DNA of 64,000 nt from Anthoceros angustus (GCA_010909165.1 MU008169.1:310001-374000), one strand, 5' to 3'. Numbered from the stretch's first letter, positions 1 through 12,433 are shown. The notes: generated by a model from the sequence alone, not told the origin. Numbers and translations are program-made.

Positions 1-2514
1 TCAGACGGCGACCTCAACGATGAGGAAGAAGACTTGGGTTTGGTCACCAATTCAGATTCCCGGAAAAAGGTGAGGTTCATTCCATGTCGTTAACTGTACA
101 GACAAGTCTATTAGGCTAGCCTTAGGCACCCCATTGTACATATGTTAGCTTTCAATTTTGACTGGTTTCCGACAGGCTGGTGATGTGAAATGCCTGAAAT
201 TGCGAGCGTGCTCCGTCCTGCACCCTCAATTATTGTTCTTTATTTTGTCCTTTGAGAAACGATTGCGGGGACTCTGCTAAAATTTGATCTTGCTTAAATA
301 GTGCGTGTACTCACGGATTGGCAATGTTGCGTGCTTTCAGGTCATCACCAAAGCTTCCTTGCTTGCTGCTCAGGTACTTTTCCAGACAAATGTTGGCCGT
401 TTCAGTTTTTCTCCATGCTCGTATAACTGTATTCCCAGCAGGAGAGTTCAGTTAAGTGTCAGCTTCAGAGTGTATACTTGCGGAGCGATGGGATAGTGGT
501 CCAGGGATTCACTACGTTCGTCTGGTTGGCTGAGCAGAGTGGCGATCTGAAGAAAGTGGTTGATGTGCTGGGCATAAAGCTTCACCATGCACGAACTCTA
601 CTTATCCACCATCGGTGGAACGTGGAGTCCTTGTTTGGGACGCTGGCAGACTATGGTGAAGACGGACTATTTCTGCAAGCTGGGCTGCCCCCACGTGCAC
701 GGATGAACACAACTCGCACAAGTTCCACTTCAGCAGATGTCTTGGGAGCACTTTTTGAGTGTGGGACTTGCCTGGAAGAGGTTTCGCGTACAGAGACATC
801 GGCGATGGATTGTGGTCACCGTTTCTGCAATGAGTGTACGTGGCACTTGTAACCATGCACTTCATTGTCAGTCACTGTTTTGTAGCTTGAGCGCTGCCCG
901 AATGTACCTCTTTGTTAAAGACAATTACAGGGCCTGGATTTTGCGCTTGCTTATGTGATTCCCGGAGTTCTGACGGTTCTGCTCAAATGTCATTTGTTCA
1001 GGTTGGACAACTTATTTTTTAGTGAAGATTAGGGATGGTGAAAGCAGACGTGTCACCTGTATGGAACCTCGGTGTAATGCCAGATGTGATGAGGACAAGG
1101 TGCGCCAGTTCGTGGGTGCAAGCCATCCTGAAATGTTGGAGCGATATGATCGCTGTCTCTTGGAATCTTACATTGAAGACAATGCGAAAGTGAAGTGGTG
1201 TCCTAGCATCCCGCACTGTGGAAACGCTATTAGGGTTGAAGATGAACCGTATTGCGAGATTGAGTGCATTTGTGGGCACCAGTTTTGTTTCAATTGTACG
1301 GCAGAGCCACACTCTCCATGCTCTTGTGTCATGTGGGACCTATGGGTCAAGAAGTGCGAGAAGGAGTCAGGGAGGGAGACCTGGCTCGCGATCTTCTCTA
1401 AGCCATGTCCTAAATGTAAGAAACCTGTGGAAAAGAATGGTGGCTGTAACTGGGTGGGTTGCGTCTGCGGCCAGGCTTTCTGGTAAGACATTTCTTCCTT
1501 CTTAAGACTCTTTCACACTAAAAAATGCATGCATGCTGGGTATGCACCGTTTCTAAGCATGCTGGTCGTATGCTTCAGGAAGAGCTGTTTTTGCTAAGAG
1601 AAATGCTTCAGTAAAGCCATCTTTGTGTTGTTGTTTGGCATTACAACCTTTATCTGTCAAGTCATGGAACATGTACAGAGTGTGTTTTATGCTCTTGAGG
1701 AGTGGTTATCTCACGGGGCTGACGACGTTGCATCTTTGTTAGCTGGTTATGCGGTGCTGCAACCGGTCGGCGGCACGGGTTGGATGCAATCGACGGTCAC
1801 ACTTGTGAGAGGTTCGACGACCACAGAGGACGGGAGGGAGAAACTTGGCAGCGGGACTTCAAGCGCTACACGTACTACCTCTCGCGCAGGATGGGCCATG
1901 AAGATTCCCTGAAGTTAGAGGATAAGCAACGTATGGATCTTCAGAGCAAAATGACAACATTGGAAACCCGTAAATCCAATGTCAAGGGCTACAATTGGCT
2001 GATAGATGGATTGCAAACGCTTTTCCGAGCCAGGAGAATCTTATCCTACTCTTTCCCTCTAGCATTCTTTATGTTTGGGAATGACCTGTTCAAGGATGCC
2101 ATTTCTGAGAAGCAGAATACCATAAATCAGAACCTTTTTGAGGATCAACTACAGCAATTAGAACAGACAGTTGAGCGGCTGGCTAATCTTCTTGAGATGC
2201 CCTTGGGACGCAGCACTAGTGACACTGAAATGACAGAGATCCGAAGGCAGGTCGTACAGATGAGTCTGCTGACTGACACGCGTTGCAGGAGAATGTAAGA
2301 ATGTCTTGCTTGATTGGTGATTGCTCGCTTGGCATTTTCATTTGGAGATTGTTCATGCCGTGACTCACCTAGCTGCTCCGTGTGTGGCAGGTACGAGGTG
2401 ATCGACAATGATTTGATGAGCTCCTTGCAGAAAACAATGCATCACATAGCACCGTATAAATCGGAAGGTCCTGTACGCGCTTCTGAGCTCACGGACGATA
2501 CCGACGATAAGTGA
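1..2514 (+). CDS. ARI: ARIADNE-type RBR E3 ubiquitin-protein ligase, 5' end outside the window
   Basis: RBR E3 ligases take ubiquitin from an E2 onto a RING2 cysteine and pass it to substrate. Inferred exons are 1-69 (partial), 341-373, 538-835, 1002-1482, 1743-2294 and 2391-2514. All junctions are GT-AG, the phases agree, and the total of 1557 nt is 519 codons including the TGA. In order the fragment shows an acidic N-terminal segment, a short helix (VITKASLLAAQ), a UBA-like region, RING1 (CGTCLEEV then DCGHRFCNECW), an IBR domain (VKWCPSIPHCGNAIRVED), RING2 (CPKCKKPVEKNGGCN, whose GGC cysteine is the family's catalytic residue) and the helical Ariadne domain (LSYSFPLAFFMFG). Closest in my memory to Arabidopsis ARI1/ARI2. 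The gene looks intact. The initiator codon lies upstream of the window. Confidence 0.93.
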
Positions 2515-3345
2515 GTCCTGACCAGTTCAAGGAGTGGGTGCAGAAGGATTCATCGATGAACTTCAGAAAACCTGTGTATTTGTTTGTGAGGGCTCCATCG
2601 TAACACAGATTCTTGAAGTTTGGAAGGAGGATATGTCCCAATAATGTACAATGCAACAGACTGTCCTTGCGGGCCTGGATGAACCCTCTGAATTCGAAAA
2701 TTTTCAATCGCCCACGGAAAACGCCAAGTCCGTCCATGTTGTCTCCCGCAGTTGCTTCCATGTCCAAATCCTTAGGATAGAAATGCGACCAGATCAGGGG
2801 GAGCTTCGCTCCAGTCTTGCCCTTCATAGTAAAGACGGACGGCCGGCTGGCCCAAAGGCCATGTCCAGATGTATCCAGATCCGGACGAGTGCTCGCTCAG
2901 AGTACGTTCTGGCGTTTCACGCTGATCGGCGCTTGTGGACGCTGCTGTGTCTCCAGAGGACGGCGCTGCCGCTGCACCCTCTTCGAAGAGCGATTGCCAT
3001 GGCGGAGAGGCCTACAAGTTAGATGGAAGTCAGCATTCCTTCTTCATCGCGCCTAATTACAGTGTCTCCCTGGAGAGTTCATGAACATCGGATTAGGTAG
3101 TGATTGTTTTCCTGTATTTTTCATTATTTACAATTTAATAAAACAGGAAAATTCTTAATACTGTTAGCTGCCATTCTTGTGGAATGCTCTGAGGAGCTCC
3201 GCGCGGTGCGGTGTCTTGTGGGAGGCTCTGCGGGGCGAGCTCCTTGGGGAGCCATGGCTGTGTGGAGGCGAAGAGCTGCTGATCGGTTGAGTGTAAGGAA
3301 CTTGACGCTGGGAAACAAGAAAAGCGCTAGAGCTCGTGTGAGAGC
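2515..3345. other. intergenic region between the ligase and PPR genes
   Basis: No convincing gene. A short minus-strand open stretch (3011 to 2772) begins just after a splice-acceptor-like sequence and ends at TAA, but I do not recognise its product. The last 100 to 250 bases should hold the PPR gene promoter and leader. Confidence 0.4.
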
Positions 3346-6300
3346 ATGCCTGCCTGGAGACACATACTACAGAGAGGTCGTCGCCAGGAGCTTTTCCGGC
3401 GGCAAGGTTCTCGGCACTTCGCAGTTTGGCAAGATAACGACGGCTTTCGTTCAGCTGGTGCTGTGCGGATGGGGATGGAGATGGATTGTTGTGGCTCCCG
3501 TTGGTACTGGAGCTTGCTGGATGATGCTGACCCTGGCAAGGCTGCAGGATGCGAAGATAGTGTAACGGCTGACACCGTGAGCAAGCTATGTCGTCAGGGC
3601 CATCTCAGTGAGGCTGTTGAGGCTTTGGGAGTTTTGGTGCAGACAGGCGGATCTATTTCAAAGTCTCTCGTTTATGCTTTGCTGAAGAAATGTGTGGGGG
3701 ACAAGGACCTTGTTCTCGGTCGCCGGGTTCATGCTTTTACTGTCAAAGTGGGGTACCAGTCGGACACGTTCCTGTGCAATCACATTCTGCGGATGTATGC
3801 TTCTCATGGCAGGTTACAAGACGCGGTGGATGTATTTGCAGTGGTTGGCAAACCTGATGCGTACACTTGGTCTGCCATTATTTCTGCGCATGTTAAAGAA
3901 GGGGAAGAAAAGCAGGCCATAGAACTGTATCGTGTGATGCGTAGGTCAAGTGTGAGGCCAGATGGCCATGTGTTCGTGGCAGCTCTTCAGGCTTGTGCAA
4001 GGGGAGCAGACTTGGGAGCTGTTCAGGAGCTGCACGCTGATGTGTTGGCAGGTGGAGTAGAGCGTGATTTGTATGTCTGGAATTGCTTGGTGGACGCTTA
4101 TGCAAAGTGTGGGAACTTGCGAGACGCGCGAAGTGTGTTTGACGGACTTGGTACCAAAGATGTAGTGACGTGGAATGCCCTGATAGCAGGGTATTCTCAG
4201 CAGGGCATGGGCCATGAAGCCCTCTGTCTGTATGATGCTATGCTCTCACATGGCATGGTTACCCCCGACTGTGTGACGTTTGTGTCCCTCCTGCAGGCAT
4301 GTGCAAGTATTGGCACCCCTGCTCTGGACGAGGGTAAAAAGATTCATGCGGAAATCCAAGAACGAGGACACCAAACTGATGTGTTTGTAAGGAACAGTTT
4401 GGTGCACATGTATGCAAAGTGTGGCAGCTTGGGAGACGGTCGCAAAGTGTTCGACAGTCTTGGTAAGAAAGATGTGGTGACGTGGAATGCCATGATAGCA
4501 GGGTATTCCCAGAAGGGCATGGGCCAGGACGCCCTCTTGCTCTACCATGAAATGCAAGAACTTGGCATAGCTGCACCTGATCGAGTGACATTTCTCTGCC
4601 TCCTGCAAGCATGTGCTAGTGTGGGGACCCCGGCTTTGGAGATGGGGAGACATCTTCATGCCCAGATTAGAGAACAAGGATATCATACTGATCTGTTTGT
4701 GGCCAACAGTTTGGTGAACATGTATGCAAAGTGTGGCAGCTTGCAGTATGCTCAGGGAGTGTTTGACAATATCAGTCAGAAAGATGCGGTGTCGTGGAAT
4801 GCCATGATAGCCGGGTATTCCCAGCATGGGATGGACCAAGACGCCCTGCGTCTTTATAGTGCAATGCGAGAGGAAGGCATCGCTGTACCCACCTCTGTGA
4901 CGTTTGTGTCCCTTCTGCAGACATGTGCACGTCTTGGTACACCAGGGCTAGAGATGGGGAAGCACCTTCATGCACATGTTAGGGAACAAGGACTTCAAGA
5001 TGATGTTTTTGTAGCCAGCAGTCTGGTTAGCACATATGCAAAGTGTGGCAGCCTTGAAGACGCTCACAGAGTGTTTGACGGGCTTGATCAAACTGATGTG
5101 GTGTTATGGACTTCTCTCATAGCAGGGTATTCCCAGCAGGGAATGGGTCAGGAAGCTCTATGTCTCTACAGTGCTATGCAAGAACACGACATCACCATAC
5201 CTGATTCCGTGACATTTGTGTGCCTCCTGCAGGCGTGTGCAAGTGTAGGCGCCCCAGCTTTGGAGAAGGGGATGCAGCTTCATGCAGAAATCAGAGGAAA
5301 AGGACATCAAACTGATGTGTTTGTAGCAAGCAGTTTGGTGAACATGTATGCAAAGTGTGGAAGCCTGGAAGACGCTCGCAGCGTGTTTGAGGGACTGGGT
5401 CAAAAGGATGTGGCAACGTGGAATGCCATGATATCAGGGTACTCCCAGCAGGGATTGGGCCAAGAAGCACTTCATCTTTACAGGGCTATGCAAGAAGACA
5501 GCAATGCTCTACCTGATTGTGTGACGTTTGTGTCCCTGCTGCAGGCATGTGCAAGTGTGGGCAACCCAGCTTTGGAGATGGGGAAGCAGCTTCATGCACA
5601 GATTAGAGGACAAGGACATCGAGATGTGTTTGTTGACAGCAGTTTGGTGAACATGTACGCAAAGTGTGGGAGCTTGGAAGATGCTCAGAGAGTCTTCGAC
5701 ACTCTTCAGGAAAAGGATGTGGTAACATGGACTTCTATGATTTCAGGGTATGCCCAGCAGGGCATGGGCCAAGAAGCCCTTCGACTCTACAGTGTTATGC
5801 AAGAGGAAGGCATAGCTGTAGTCGACTGTGTGACATTTGTATGCCTCCTGCAAGCATGTGCGAATGTGGCTGCCTTACATCTGGGAAGGCAACTACATGC
5901 TCAGATTGAAGAACAAGGGCTTCAAGCTGATGTGTCTGTAGCCGGCAGTCTGATAAATATGTATGCCAAGTCTGGGAGCATGGTTGATGCACAGCAGGTA
6001 TTTGATGGAGTGCCTGACAGAGATGTTGTTGCCTGGACTGCACTGATTGCAGGCTACACCTGTCAAGGAGACTGTGAAGTGGTCTTTGACTTGGTCAAGA
6101 GGATGATGCAGGAAGGCATACAGCCACTCAGCATCACATTCCTTAGTGTCCTAACAGTCTGCAGTCATTCGGGTCTAGTGAACAAGGGGAGAGAGTACTT
6201 TGAGGTTATGAGTAGACACCATGGCATCACTCCCACGGTGGAGCACTACACATGCATGGTGGACCTCCTGGGCCGTGCAGGTCGAGTGGACGAGGCACTA

Positions 6301-6612
6301 GGTTTGGTAAGGACAATGCCTTTACTGCCGAATGCTGCAGTTTGGCACACTCTGTTGGCTGCTTGTCGAAAGTGGAGCAACGTCGAGGTGGGACGCCATG
6401 CCTTTGATGAAGCTGTGAAAATGGACATGAAAGACGCTGCAGCATACGTGCTGCTGTCGAACATATACACCGGTGCCCAGATGTGGGAGCAGGCCCAGGA
6501 GTTGCAGGCAAGGAGAGTAGGAATCAAGGCATGGAAACAGCCTGGACAGAGCTGGTGGACAGACATGGACGGGCTGGTGCATAGTTTTTATGTCGGGGGC
6601 TCAAACATGTGA
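3346..6612 (+). CDS. PLS-class pentatricopeptide repeat protein with E domain, lacking DYW
   Basis: One uninterrupted 1088-codon frame. PPR proteins bind organellar RNA one base per repeat; PLS/E proteins usually specify C-to-U editing sites. The first ~25 residues are Arg-rich with few acids (MPAWRHILQRGRRQELFRRQ), as in a mitochondrial presequence. From about residue 95 there are P, L and S motifs, with MYAKCGSL, DVVTWNAMIAGYSQ and VTFVSLLQACAS recurring about seven times in modules of 102 to 106 residues that are nearly identical. An E-type region follows (HYTCMVDLLGRAGRVDEAL, then AAYVLLSNIY), and the protein stops at WWTDMDGLVHSFYVGGSNM without a DYW deaminase, so any editing would need a partner supplying one. 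An alternative Arg-rich start at 3254 lies in another frame. RNA target unknown. Confidence 0.92.
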   Translation: MPAWRHILQRGRRQELFRRQGSRHFAVWQDNDGFRSAGAVRMGMEMDCCGSRWYWSLLDDADPGKAAGCEDSVTADTVSKLCRQGHLSEAVEALGVLVQTGGSISKSLVYALLKKCVGDKDLVLGRRVHAFTVKVGYQSDTFLCNHILRMYASHGRLQDAVDVFAVVGKPDAYTWSAIISAHVKEGEEKQAIELYRVMRRSSVRPDGHVFVAALQACARGADLGAVQELHADVLAGGVERDLYVWNCLVDAYAKCGNLRDARSVFDGLGTKDVVTWNALIAGYSQQGMGHEALCLYDAMLSHGMVTPDCVTFVSLLQACASIGTPALDEGKKIHAEIQERGHQTDVFVRNSLVHMYAKCGSLGDGRKVFDSLGKKDVVTWNAMIAGYSQKGMGQDALLLYHEMQELGIAAPDRVTFLCLLQACASVGTPALEMGRHLHAQIREQGYHTDLFVANSLVNMYAKCGSLQYAQGVFDNISQKDAVSWNAMIAGYSQHGMDQDALRLYSAMREEGIAVPTSVTFVSLLQTCARLGTPGLEMGKHLHAHVREQGLQDDVFVASSLVSTYAKCGSLEDAHRVFDGLDQTDVVLWTSLIAGYSQQGMGQEALCLYSAMQEHDITIPDSVTFVCLLQACASVGAPALEKGMQLHAEIRGKGHQTDVFVASSLVNMYAKCGSLEDARSVFEGLGQKDVATWNAMISGYSQQGLGQEALHLYRAMQEDSNALPDCVTFVSLLQACASVGNPALEMGKQLHAQIRGQGHRDVFVDSSLVNMYAKCGSLEDAQRVFDTLQEKDVVTWTSMISGYAQQGMGQEALRLYSVMQEEGIAVVDCVTFVCLLQACANVAALHLGRQLHAQIEEQGLQADVSVAGSLINMYAKSGSMVDAQQVFDGVPDRDVVAWTALIAGYTCQGDCEVVFDLVKRMMQEGIQPLSITFLSVLTVCSHSGLVNKGREYFEVMSRHHGITPTVEHYTCMVDLLGRAGRVDEALGLVRTMPLLPNAAVWHTLLAACRKWSNVEVGRHAFDEAVKMDMKDAAAYVLLSNIYTGAQMWEQAQELQARRVGIKAWKQPGQSWWTDMDGLVHSFYVGGSNM

Positions 6613-7422
6613 TGTTGTGTACATGGCGACCTCTTGTTTGGGCCATTTTACCTGAGCACAGCTGCAATCCAGGGCTCCAGCTGGCATTGCTGCAATCCAG
6701 GGCTCCAGCTTGCATTGCTGCAATGCTATCTAGTTGGGTAGCTATTTTCAACCGGTTCCCCTGGCACGGGTCGGGGGACATGAGTCACATGTTAAGCGGC
6801 AAACATCCTATAGATCTCTGCGTGATTCTGCTTGTAAACTAGATTCGGAAAAGTGTACCATACAACCATGACATCCCTCGTGTTCATGAAATTGAAAATG
6901 ATCTACTTCTGTGCCAGAGCCCATTGGGAGCTCAGCCCAGACGAGAGTCGCGCAAAGAAGGGTCAAGAGGACAACTTATAAAGAATTGTGGTAAAATGCT
7001 GGTCGAATGCCTGCCACGCTAAACCTTGGTGACAGTTGACGACTCAAGCCGCAACGTAACCGCTGTGTTGTTCGGTTGTCATTTAACGCATGTAAGACCG
7101 AGAAATTCGACGCTAGAGACCTTTGAAGAGGAAGTACCTGGTTTGGGGGAGAGCCTCCGCTAATTATCACACGTCTTCGCCATTGCCGAGAATATGTATC
7201 TGCACGAAAAGGCTCTCTGAGAATTAAACCATAGTTCGTGTTCACCTAGCTTTTGTAAATGCTTGTCAGCGTCTTGCTAGTAAGAGACCAGTGGATGTAA
7301 GCCCGGACATTTACAGTGCTAGCAAGAGGCAAGAAAATACAACTGAAGTCAACCAACCAGTTTGACGATCTCTTCCTCTGGTTGAGCAGGAACAACCTCG
7401 AGTTAAATCACCCTCCTCTGCA
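6613..7422. repeat. intergenic region with a 28-bp direct duplication
   Basis: Follows the PPR stop codon. A 28-bp unit containing AATCCAGGGCTCCAGC occurs twice in tandem at 6661-6716, followed by a partial third copy. No gene is recognised in the rest; it probably holds the 3' ends of the converging PPR and exonuclease transcripts. Confidence 0.5.
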
Positions 7423-10400
7423 TTATTCCTCACACCTCTGCAACGTATGTTCTCTATTAGATAAGCAGGACACCAGTCCTACAGGAATTCCAGAGCGATA
7501 TAGTGTGTGATCTTTCAAAGTAAAACAACGTTGCATGCCAGAAACTGCTAGCACATACCGCATCCAAACTCGTTGATTCTTACAGGCTTGGTCTATCGCA
7601 GAAAATATACCAAGCTCCGGCTCCACTGCACAGCGATCAAAGAACAGTAGGCATGCTGATAGTGAGCAAGACAGCAGTACGAAACATATGTGGATGGGAA
7701 AGAAGAGGGATTAGTGGCTAACTCACCTACCCTGACCTGCTGGGCGTGCCTAAACTTTTCTGCTACCTCGTGTATAGTTATCTCCGGATCCACAGGGATA
7801 CAACCACCCCAAATTTTGTGAGGGAACCCTCCTGAGAACACTTGTAAGTTTTGTTGGTCAGCATTACGAAGATGAGATTCACAGATGAGATTCACTGAAC
7901 ACGAAGCCTGTAACGAACAAATAAGGAGGGTCTGTGGCAGCCACCTGAAGCAAAATAGGAAAGAGCCGCTTGCACTGCTAGAAACTCGGCATCCCTTTTC
8001 CTGTAGGTAGCACCTCCGAGGATGTGGACACCTGCAACACGAATGATGCAGCAGAAGAGTAGGCGACGTTTTGGTCCCCAGGATACTGCTCGATACAGAG
8101 GAGCGGGAAGCCCAGCTGCATGAGCGAGCGCCTCTAGCTCATCCTTCAAGAGCCCTGGTGTAGGCTGACCCAACAGAAAATAAGTTGAGCATGTCTACGG
8201 CCCACTACAACTCAAAAAAGTCCAGCTGTAACTCAAGACGAGAAAACATGCATACTTGAAACATATCAGTCCTGGACACCTGCTGTATACGATATAATTC
8301 CTGGAATTCTTGAAATAATGTAACTCTTCATACCATAACAAACACGTATGCTGAAAGCAAATCCCTCTTACAATTCTTGAGAGCAAGTACGGTTCTGCAA
8401 CAATCTCCTTGCACTAGCCACATCATTGACCACCACTATGAAATCTCAATTCTCCCTTCACTCTCTCGAACGAGATAAGCTACTCACTGATGAGTTCTAG
8501 TCAACAAGTCTCACAGGAATGGATACTAAATCATCTTAAAGGAGCTGCAAAGGTGTCTGCCACCACTCCTATCAAGAAGCACCTTACACAAAGCAAATAC
8601 ATGGCCCTAGAGCCAAAGACGGCTGTTAGGACATAAAATTTCAGAGCCCTGTATGTTTTATGCTCTTCCACCGTCTTTGAAGAACAGCATGTAAAACATA
8701 CAAGTACCAGTAACCTCTGACCAAGTAGCCTTCTCCAAGCCATGTTCTTAGACCAAAGGGTTGAGGGACACCCTTGCTACAGCACACCTTACATTTTGCA
8801 GACCTTTCGTTGAGCACTCATTATATTAACATGAGACGCACACGTTAATATTATGGGTGCACACATTCACAGCAGACATGGCATCCAGGTCACTTAGAAA
8901 TGCAACAGGGACTTACAACATCCTCAAAAGATGTCACTAGGGAGTCCTGGCGGTTGTGGCCCAAGGCAGCCATCTCTTCTGTGAGGAGACTGATGTTTCC
9001 CATGGCAGGGAGGACAGTGACATTCGTCCCCACACTAGGTGGTATACCATCCTCCGCAGCACACTGGCCTTCTGTCAGATCAACTTCAATTGTATTATTC
9101 CTTGCCAAGATGTTAGTGGGTCCACCATCAAGAAACGAAGGGTCGGGAGCAACAGAGTTGTCACCATTGCCAAGTCCACCCATACCCCTTTGTTCAAGGT
9201 CCAGTCTGCCGATATGAGAATTATCTACTGGTTCCCAACTGCTTGCACCACTTATTAGAGTGGGTATGTAGTCTTCCTGTCTGGTTTGAGGCTTCTCATG
9301 TTCAGAAGAACTTGATGCCTCGGTGCCAGGTTCAGAGCTCGTCAATAAGGGTGAATCTTCTGTCACGCTGAGACTTCCTTGATATCCATCTCGCGAGGAT
9401 TTTGCCTCATCATTCCCAATATTCTGCAAACGTTTCTCAACAGAGCAGTCCAAACTCGTCCTTTCTTTCCATGCTGAACGGAATGAGATCTGCAGAAAGC
9501 ATATTTCTAGTAAGTCCCAACTAGTACTATCTGGATGGCTTAAGTTCAAGAGGGAATAGAGTAGTCGAATCCACGGTTGACCACTAACCACCAGAGACTT
9601 CCAATCTTGGATAGCTTCATTGCTGCCTGACCCAGACCTCGCAGACAAGTACCCAAATATTGAGAGGAGGACTGCTGCATCAAGTGCAGCATAATGCAAC
9701 TGCCCATATCCACAACTCAAAAAGTCAAGAGTCGAAGGTACAGGGGGAGCTGCGCAAGCATAAAGAAAAGTTTCACCTGTTCGGTACTGAGTGGTCTCTG
9801 CTCCCAGTCGCTCATTCGTTTGCGCTTATCCAAGGACTTTCCAAGAGCCACCTGCCAAATTGAACAGGTTCACCCCAAATAACAATGCCGGTGAACACCA
9901 ATCCCACAGATGATAGAACAGCACTGGCAAGTTCCATTGGATATTTACCCCAAGTAACAAAAGTTCTACTTGGTACATCCTGTGGGGAAACTGATAGCAG
10001 CGAAGTAAACCCTCAATGAAAACACCAAGCAGTGAAGATACCTTCGTGAGACCAGATAAACCGCCCTTCATTTTGGCACCAGCATAAGTCTGGAGATCAA
10101 GCACAGACTCACATCGGCCAAAGCAATCAAGGTTGCTATACGATTGCAGGAGATTCTTTAAATCATTGGTAACAGCATAGCCTGCAAAATTGCAACGTTA
10201 ACAGCAAGATCACTGTAGAAACTAATGCAAAAGCGTGCACAGAAAACAACACATACCTAGCTTCAGAATACTCGGGGTATGAAAAATCAGCATGACACAG
10301 CTATCCAGTGCTACTGGTTCTTTCTCTGACAGTCCAATTAAGTCAAAGACAAAGACCTTCTCTGCCGTAGCCACTTGCAGTATTGACACCTGCATGAATC

Positions 10401-12251
10401 AGGAAACCTTGTAAACAGCGGGGCTTCTCTGGAAGAGAATGAGAGGGTCTTCACATCCAAGTATTAAGAACCCCAGGTCCTGAGCAAAGGCGACTAACCT
10501 TGTTTTCCTTGCCCCCCTTCTCTCTATTAGCTTTCCACTCACAATCAATGCCGACAATTGTGACATCTTTGAAGTGGTCAGCAGCAGAAGCAAGACCCTC
10601 AGCAGAGTCCACAAAGTGAAGATTCTCCAGAGACATGATATTTGACAGTTGGACGTAGAGAGGTCTGCCAGCATCATCTTCCTTCAGCACTGTGAATAAC
10701 AAAATTGGACGATGGATTACCAGCACTAAGAAAAGGACCCAGAACAGCACTAGCAGAAGGCAAACAGTGCAACAATACCAAGATTTATGGTCTCACCAGA
10801 TTCACAAGCAGCATGCTCCAACTGAAATTGTTGGCAAAGACCAGCGACTTCACTAGTGCATCCCTCCTCTGAGGCCAGGCTCACCTGCAGTAGATTGGCC
10901 GGTCAAACAATTGTCAACGGACTCTGTGCAAATTGACTTCCACCTTCATTGAAGCAAACAGCTTAACTTTCACTCCGTTACCAAGTACTCCTCCAGATGT
11001 GCTTGAATTGCGATGGACTCTGCCACATCCCAAAGACCCTTGCCAACAAGTTTCCGGATGGAGCTAACCATACAAAAACAGTCAAATTAGTTGCCTCGCA
11101 GTTGCACAACCGCAATCCAGACACTGCTAGTAAACAATTAGGTACACTCAGGCCACCTCAGCTTTCAGGAAGAGAATCAAGCGTTCTCCAACATTGTCCT
11201 TATGATAAGTACCTCTGCCTGTATAGCTGATAAGCATCAGGAAAGATCTTGGCCAGGTTGTAGCGCTCGACCAGCTTGTAGGCAATTTTGTAGAGACCCA
11301 GGGCTGTGCACTGTTGCACAAGATAGCAGGACATATCCTTGCCTAGATGTGCTGCCCATTGTCCAGCAGCCTCAGGTTGGCCATGAGTAACCATGCTCAC
11401 CAGAAACTCCTGAGGCGTACAATCATGAAGGTCGAACTGCTTAAGAAGTGCCACTGCGCTGGTATAAGATTTCTCCTCGACAAGATTAAGTATAAACGGT
11501 TCCACCGTCGCCCTGGCTTTCTTTATTTTCTCTTCAGCGGTGCTATCCTCAATCAATACTTGGCCTATGTCAACGAGTTGTATCTGAAACACAAGTGCAA
11601 TCCTAACAACAACTCGAGAACCAAGTCTGGCACCACCAGCTACTGCCTTCACGAACAGCTGTGAAGCCAGCTTCCGGGCACACGACGCATCCGGTTCAGG
11701 CCTCTCTTCAGCACTCAAGTAATTGAGAGACGAAGTCAATAAATGACTGAGGCCTTCATTGAAGGGTGGCTCCATAGACAGTAGCACTTCTATGCATTGA
11801 ACAACGAATGTTCCTGGACCAGGAGGTGGTGCTGTTGGTAAAGCCTTGGTCACCTGTTGCCGAAGTACTCGAAATTTAATTCCAGCTTTGCCTTTCCCTT
11901 CAAAACCAACGACCAAACCAACACCCCGAGCATCACAACACAGAGCCACATCTCTGGTATGTCAATGGCTAAGGTGGAAATGCTGAAAATCACGACAGAC
12001 TCCCTCGCTGCATGTCCCATGCCAACGGCTTTTGCCATGAGATCTTCACACACTGCCTCAAATTCCGTGTGCTGCCGTGCCAGGAGCCCTCAGCAGCTCA
12101 CACAAATGCACGACGGCAACAAAATTCTGAGCCAGGATGCAAGAGGCATACCATCCACGTACGCCTGCTTCAAATTGTGGATGAACGTCGCGGGCGTAGC
12201 CTCGGACAGGTCCGGCATAAGGTAGCCAACCGCGGATCCCTCCTCTGCCAT
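7423..12251 (-). CDS. MUT-7/EXD3-like DEDD 3'-5' exonuclease with C-terminal dsRNA-binding domain
   Basis: Multi-exon gene. Well-supported exons, 5' to 3': 11953-11213 (possibly with a tiny internal intron), 11063-10982, 10884-10797, 10689-10499, 10389-10257, 10181-10042, 9851-9777, 9699-8917 (probably with an internal intron near 9490), 8164-7945 and 7831 to about 7720; a last exon may end at 7423. Putative start at 12251 (MAEEGSAVGYLMPDLSEATP); the first exon joins are unresolved. The N-terminal helical part resembles animal EXD3/MUT-7 (LVERYNLAKIFPD). The nuclease domain has VGIDCEWK (motif I, D and E), GYAVTNDL (motif II) and QLHYAALDAAVLLSIF (motif III). After a Ser/acid-rich linker, exon 8164-7945 encodes a dsRBD-like fold (KDELEALAHAAGLPAPLYRA, then RKRDAEFLAVQAAL). 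MUT-7 acts in small-RNA silencing and microRNA trimming in animals; the plant role is inference. Confidence 0.75.
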
Positions 12252-12433
12252 GCCGGCAAAAATCGTGCTCTCAACTCAAGAAGGCATCCAATTTGTGTGC
12301 AAGTGCGTTCCCGAGCAGGTTGCAACAACAGAGAGCGCAAAGCCGGTGCGGACGAAGGCGGAAAAGGAGGCCATGCAGCGACGCACTGCCCTCTGGCCAA
12401 TTGTAATAGAAAGACGCAAGTTTTAGACATCAC

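Noticed and set aside
2489-3011. Minus-strand open segments between the ligase and PPR genes
   Set aside because: Short, no recognisable family, no supported exon chain; could be chance or a 3' terminal exon of something unseen.
3254-3565. Alternative N-terminus for the PPR protein (MAVWRRRAADRLSVRN)
   Set aside because: Looks like a targeting peptide but is in another frame; the ATG at 3346 already gives an Arg-rich presequence in frame.
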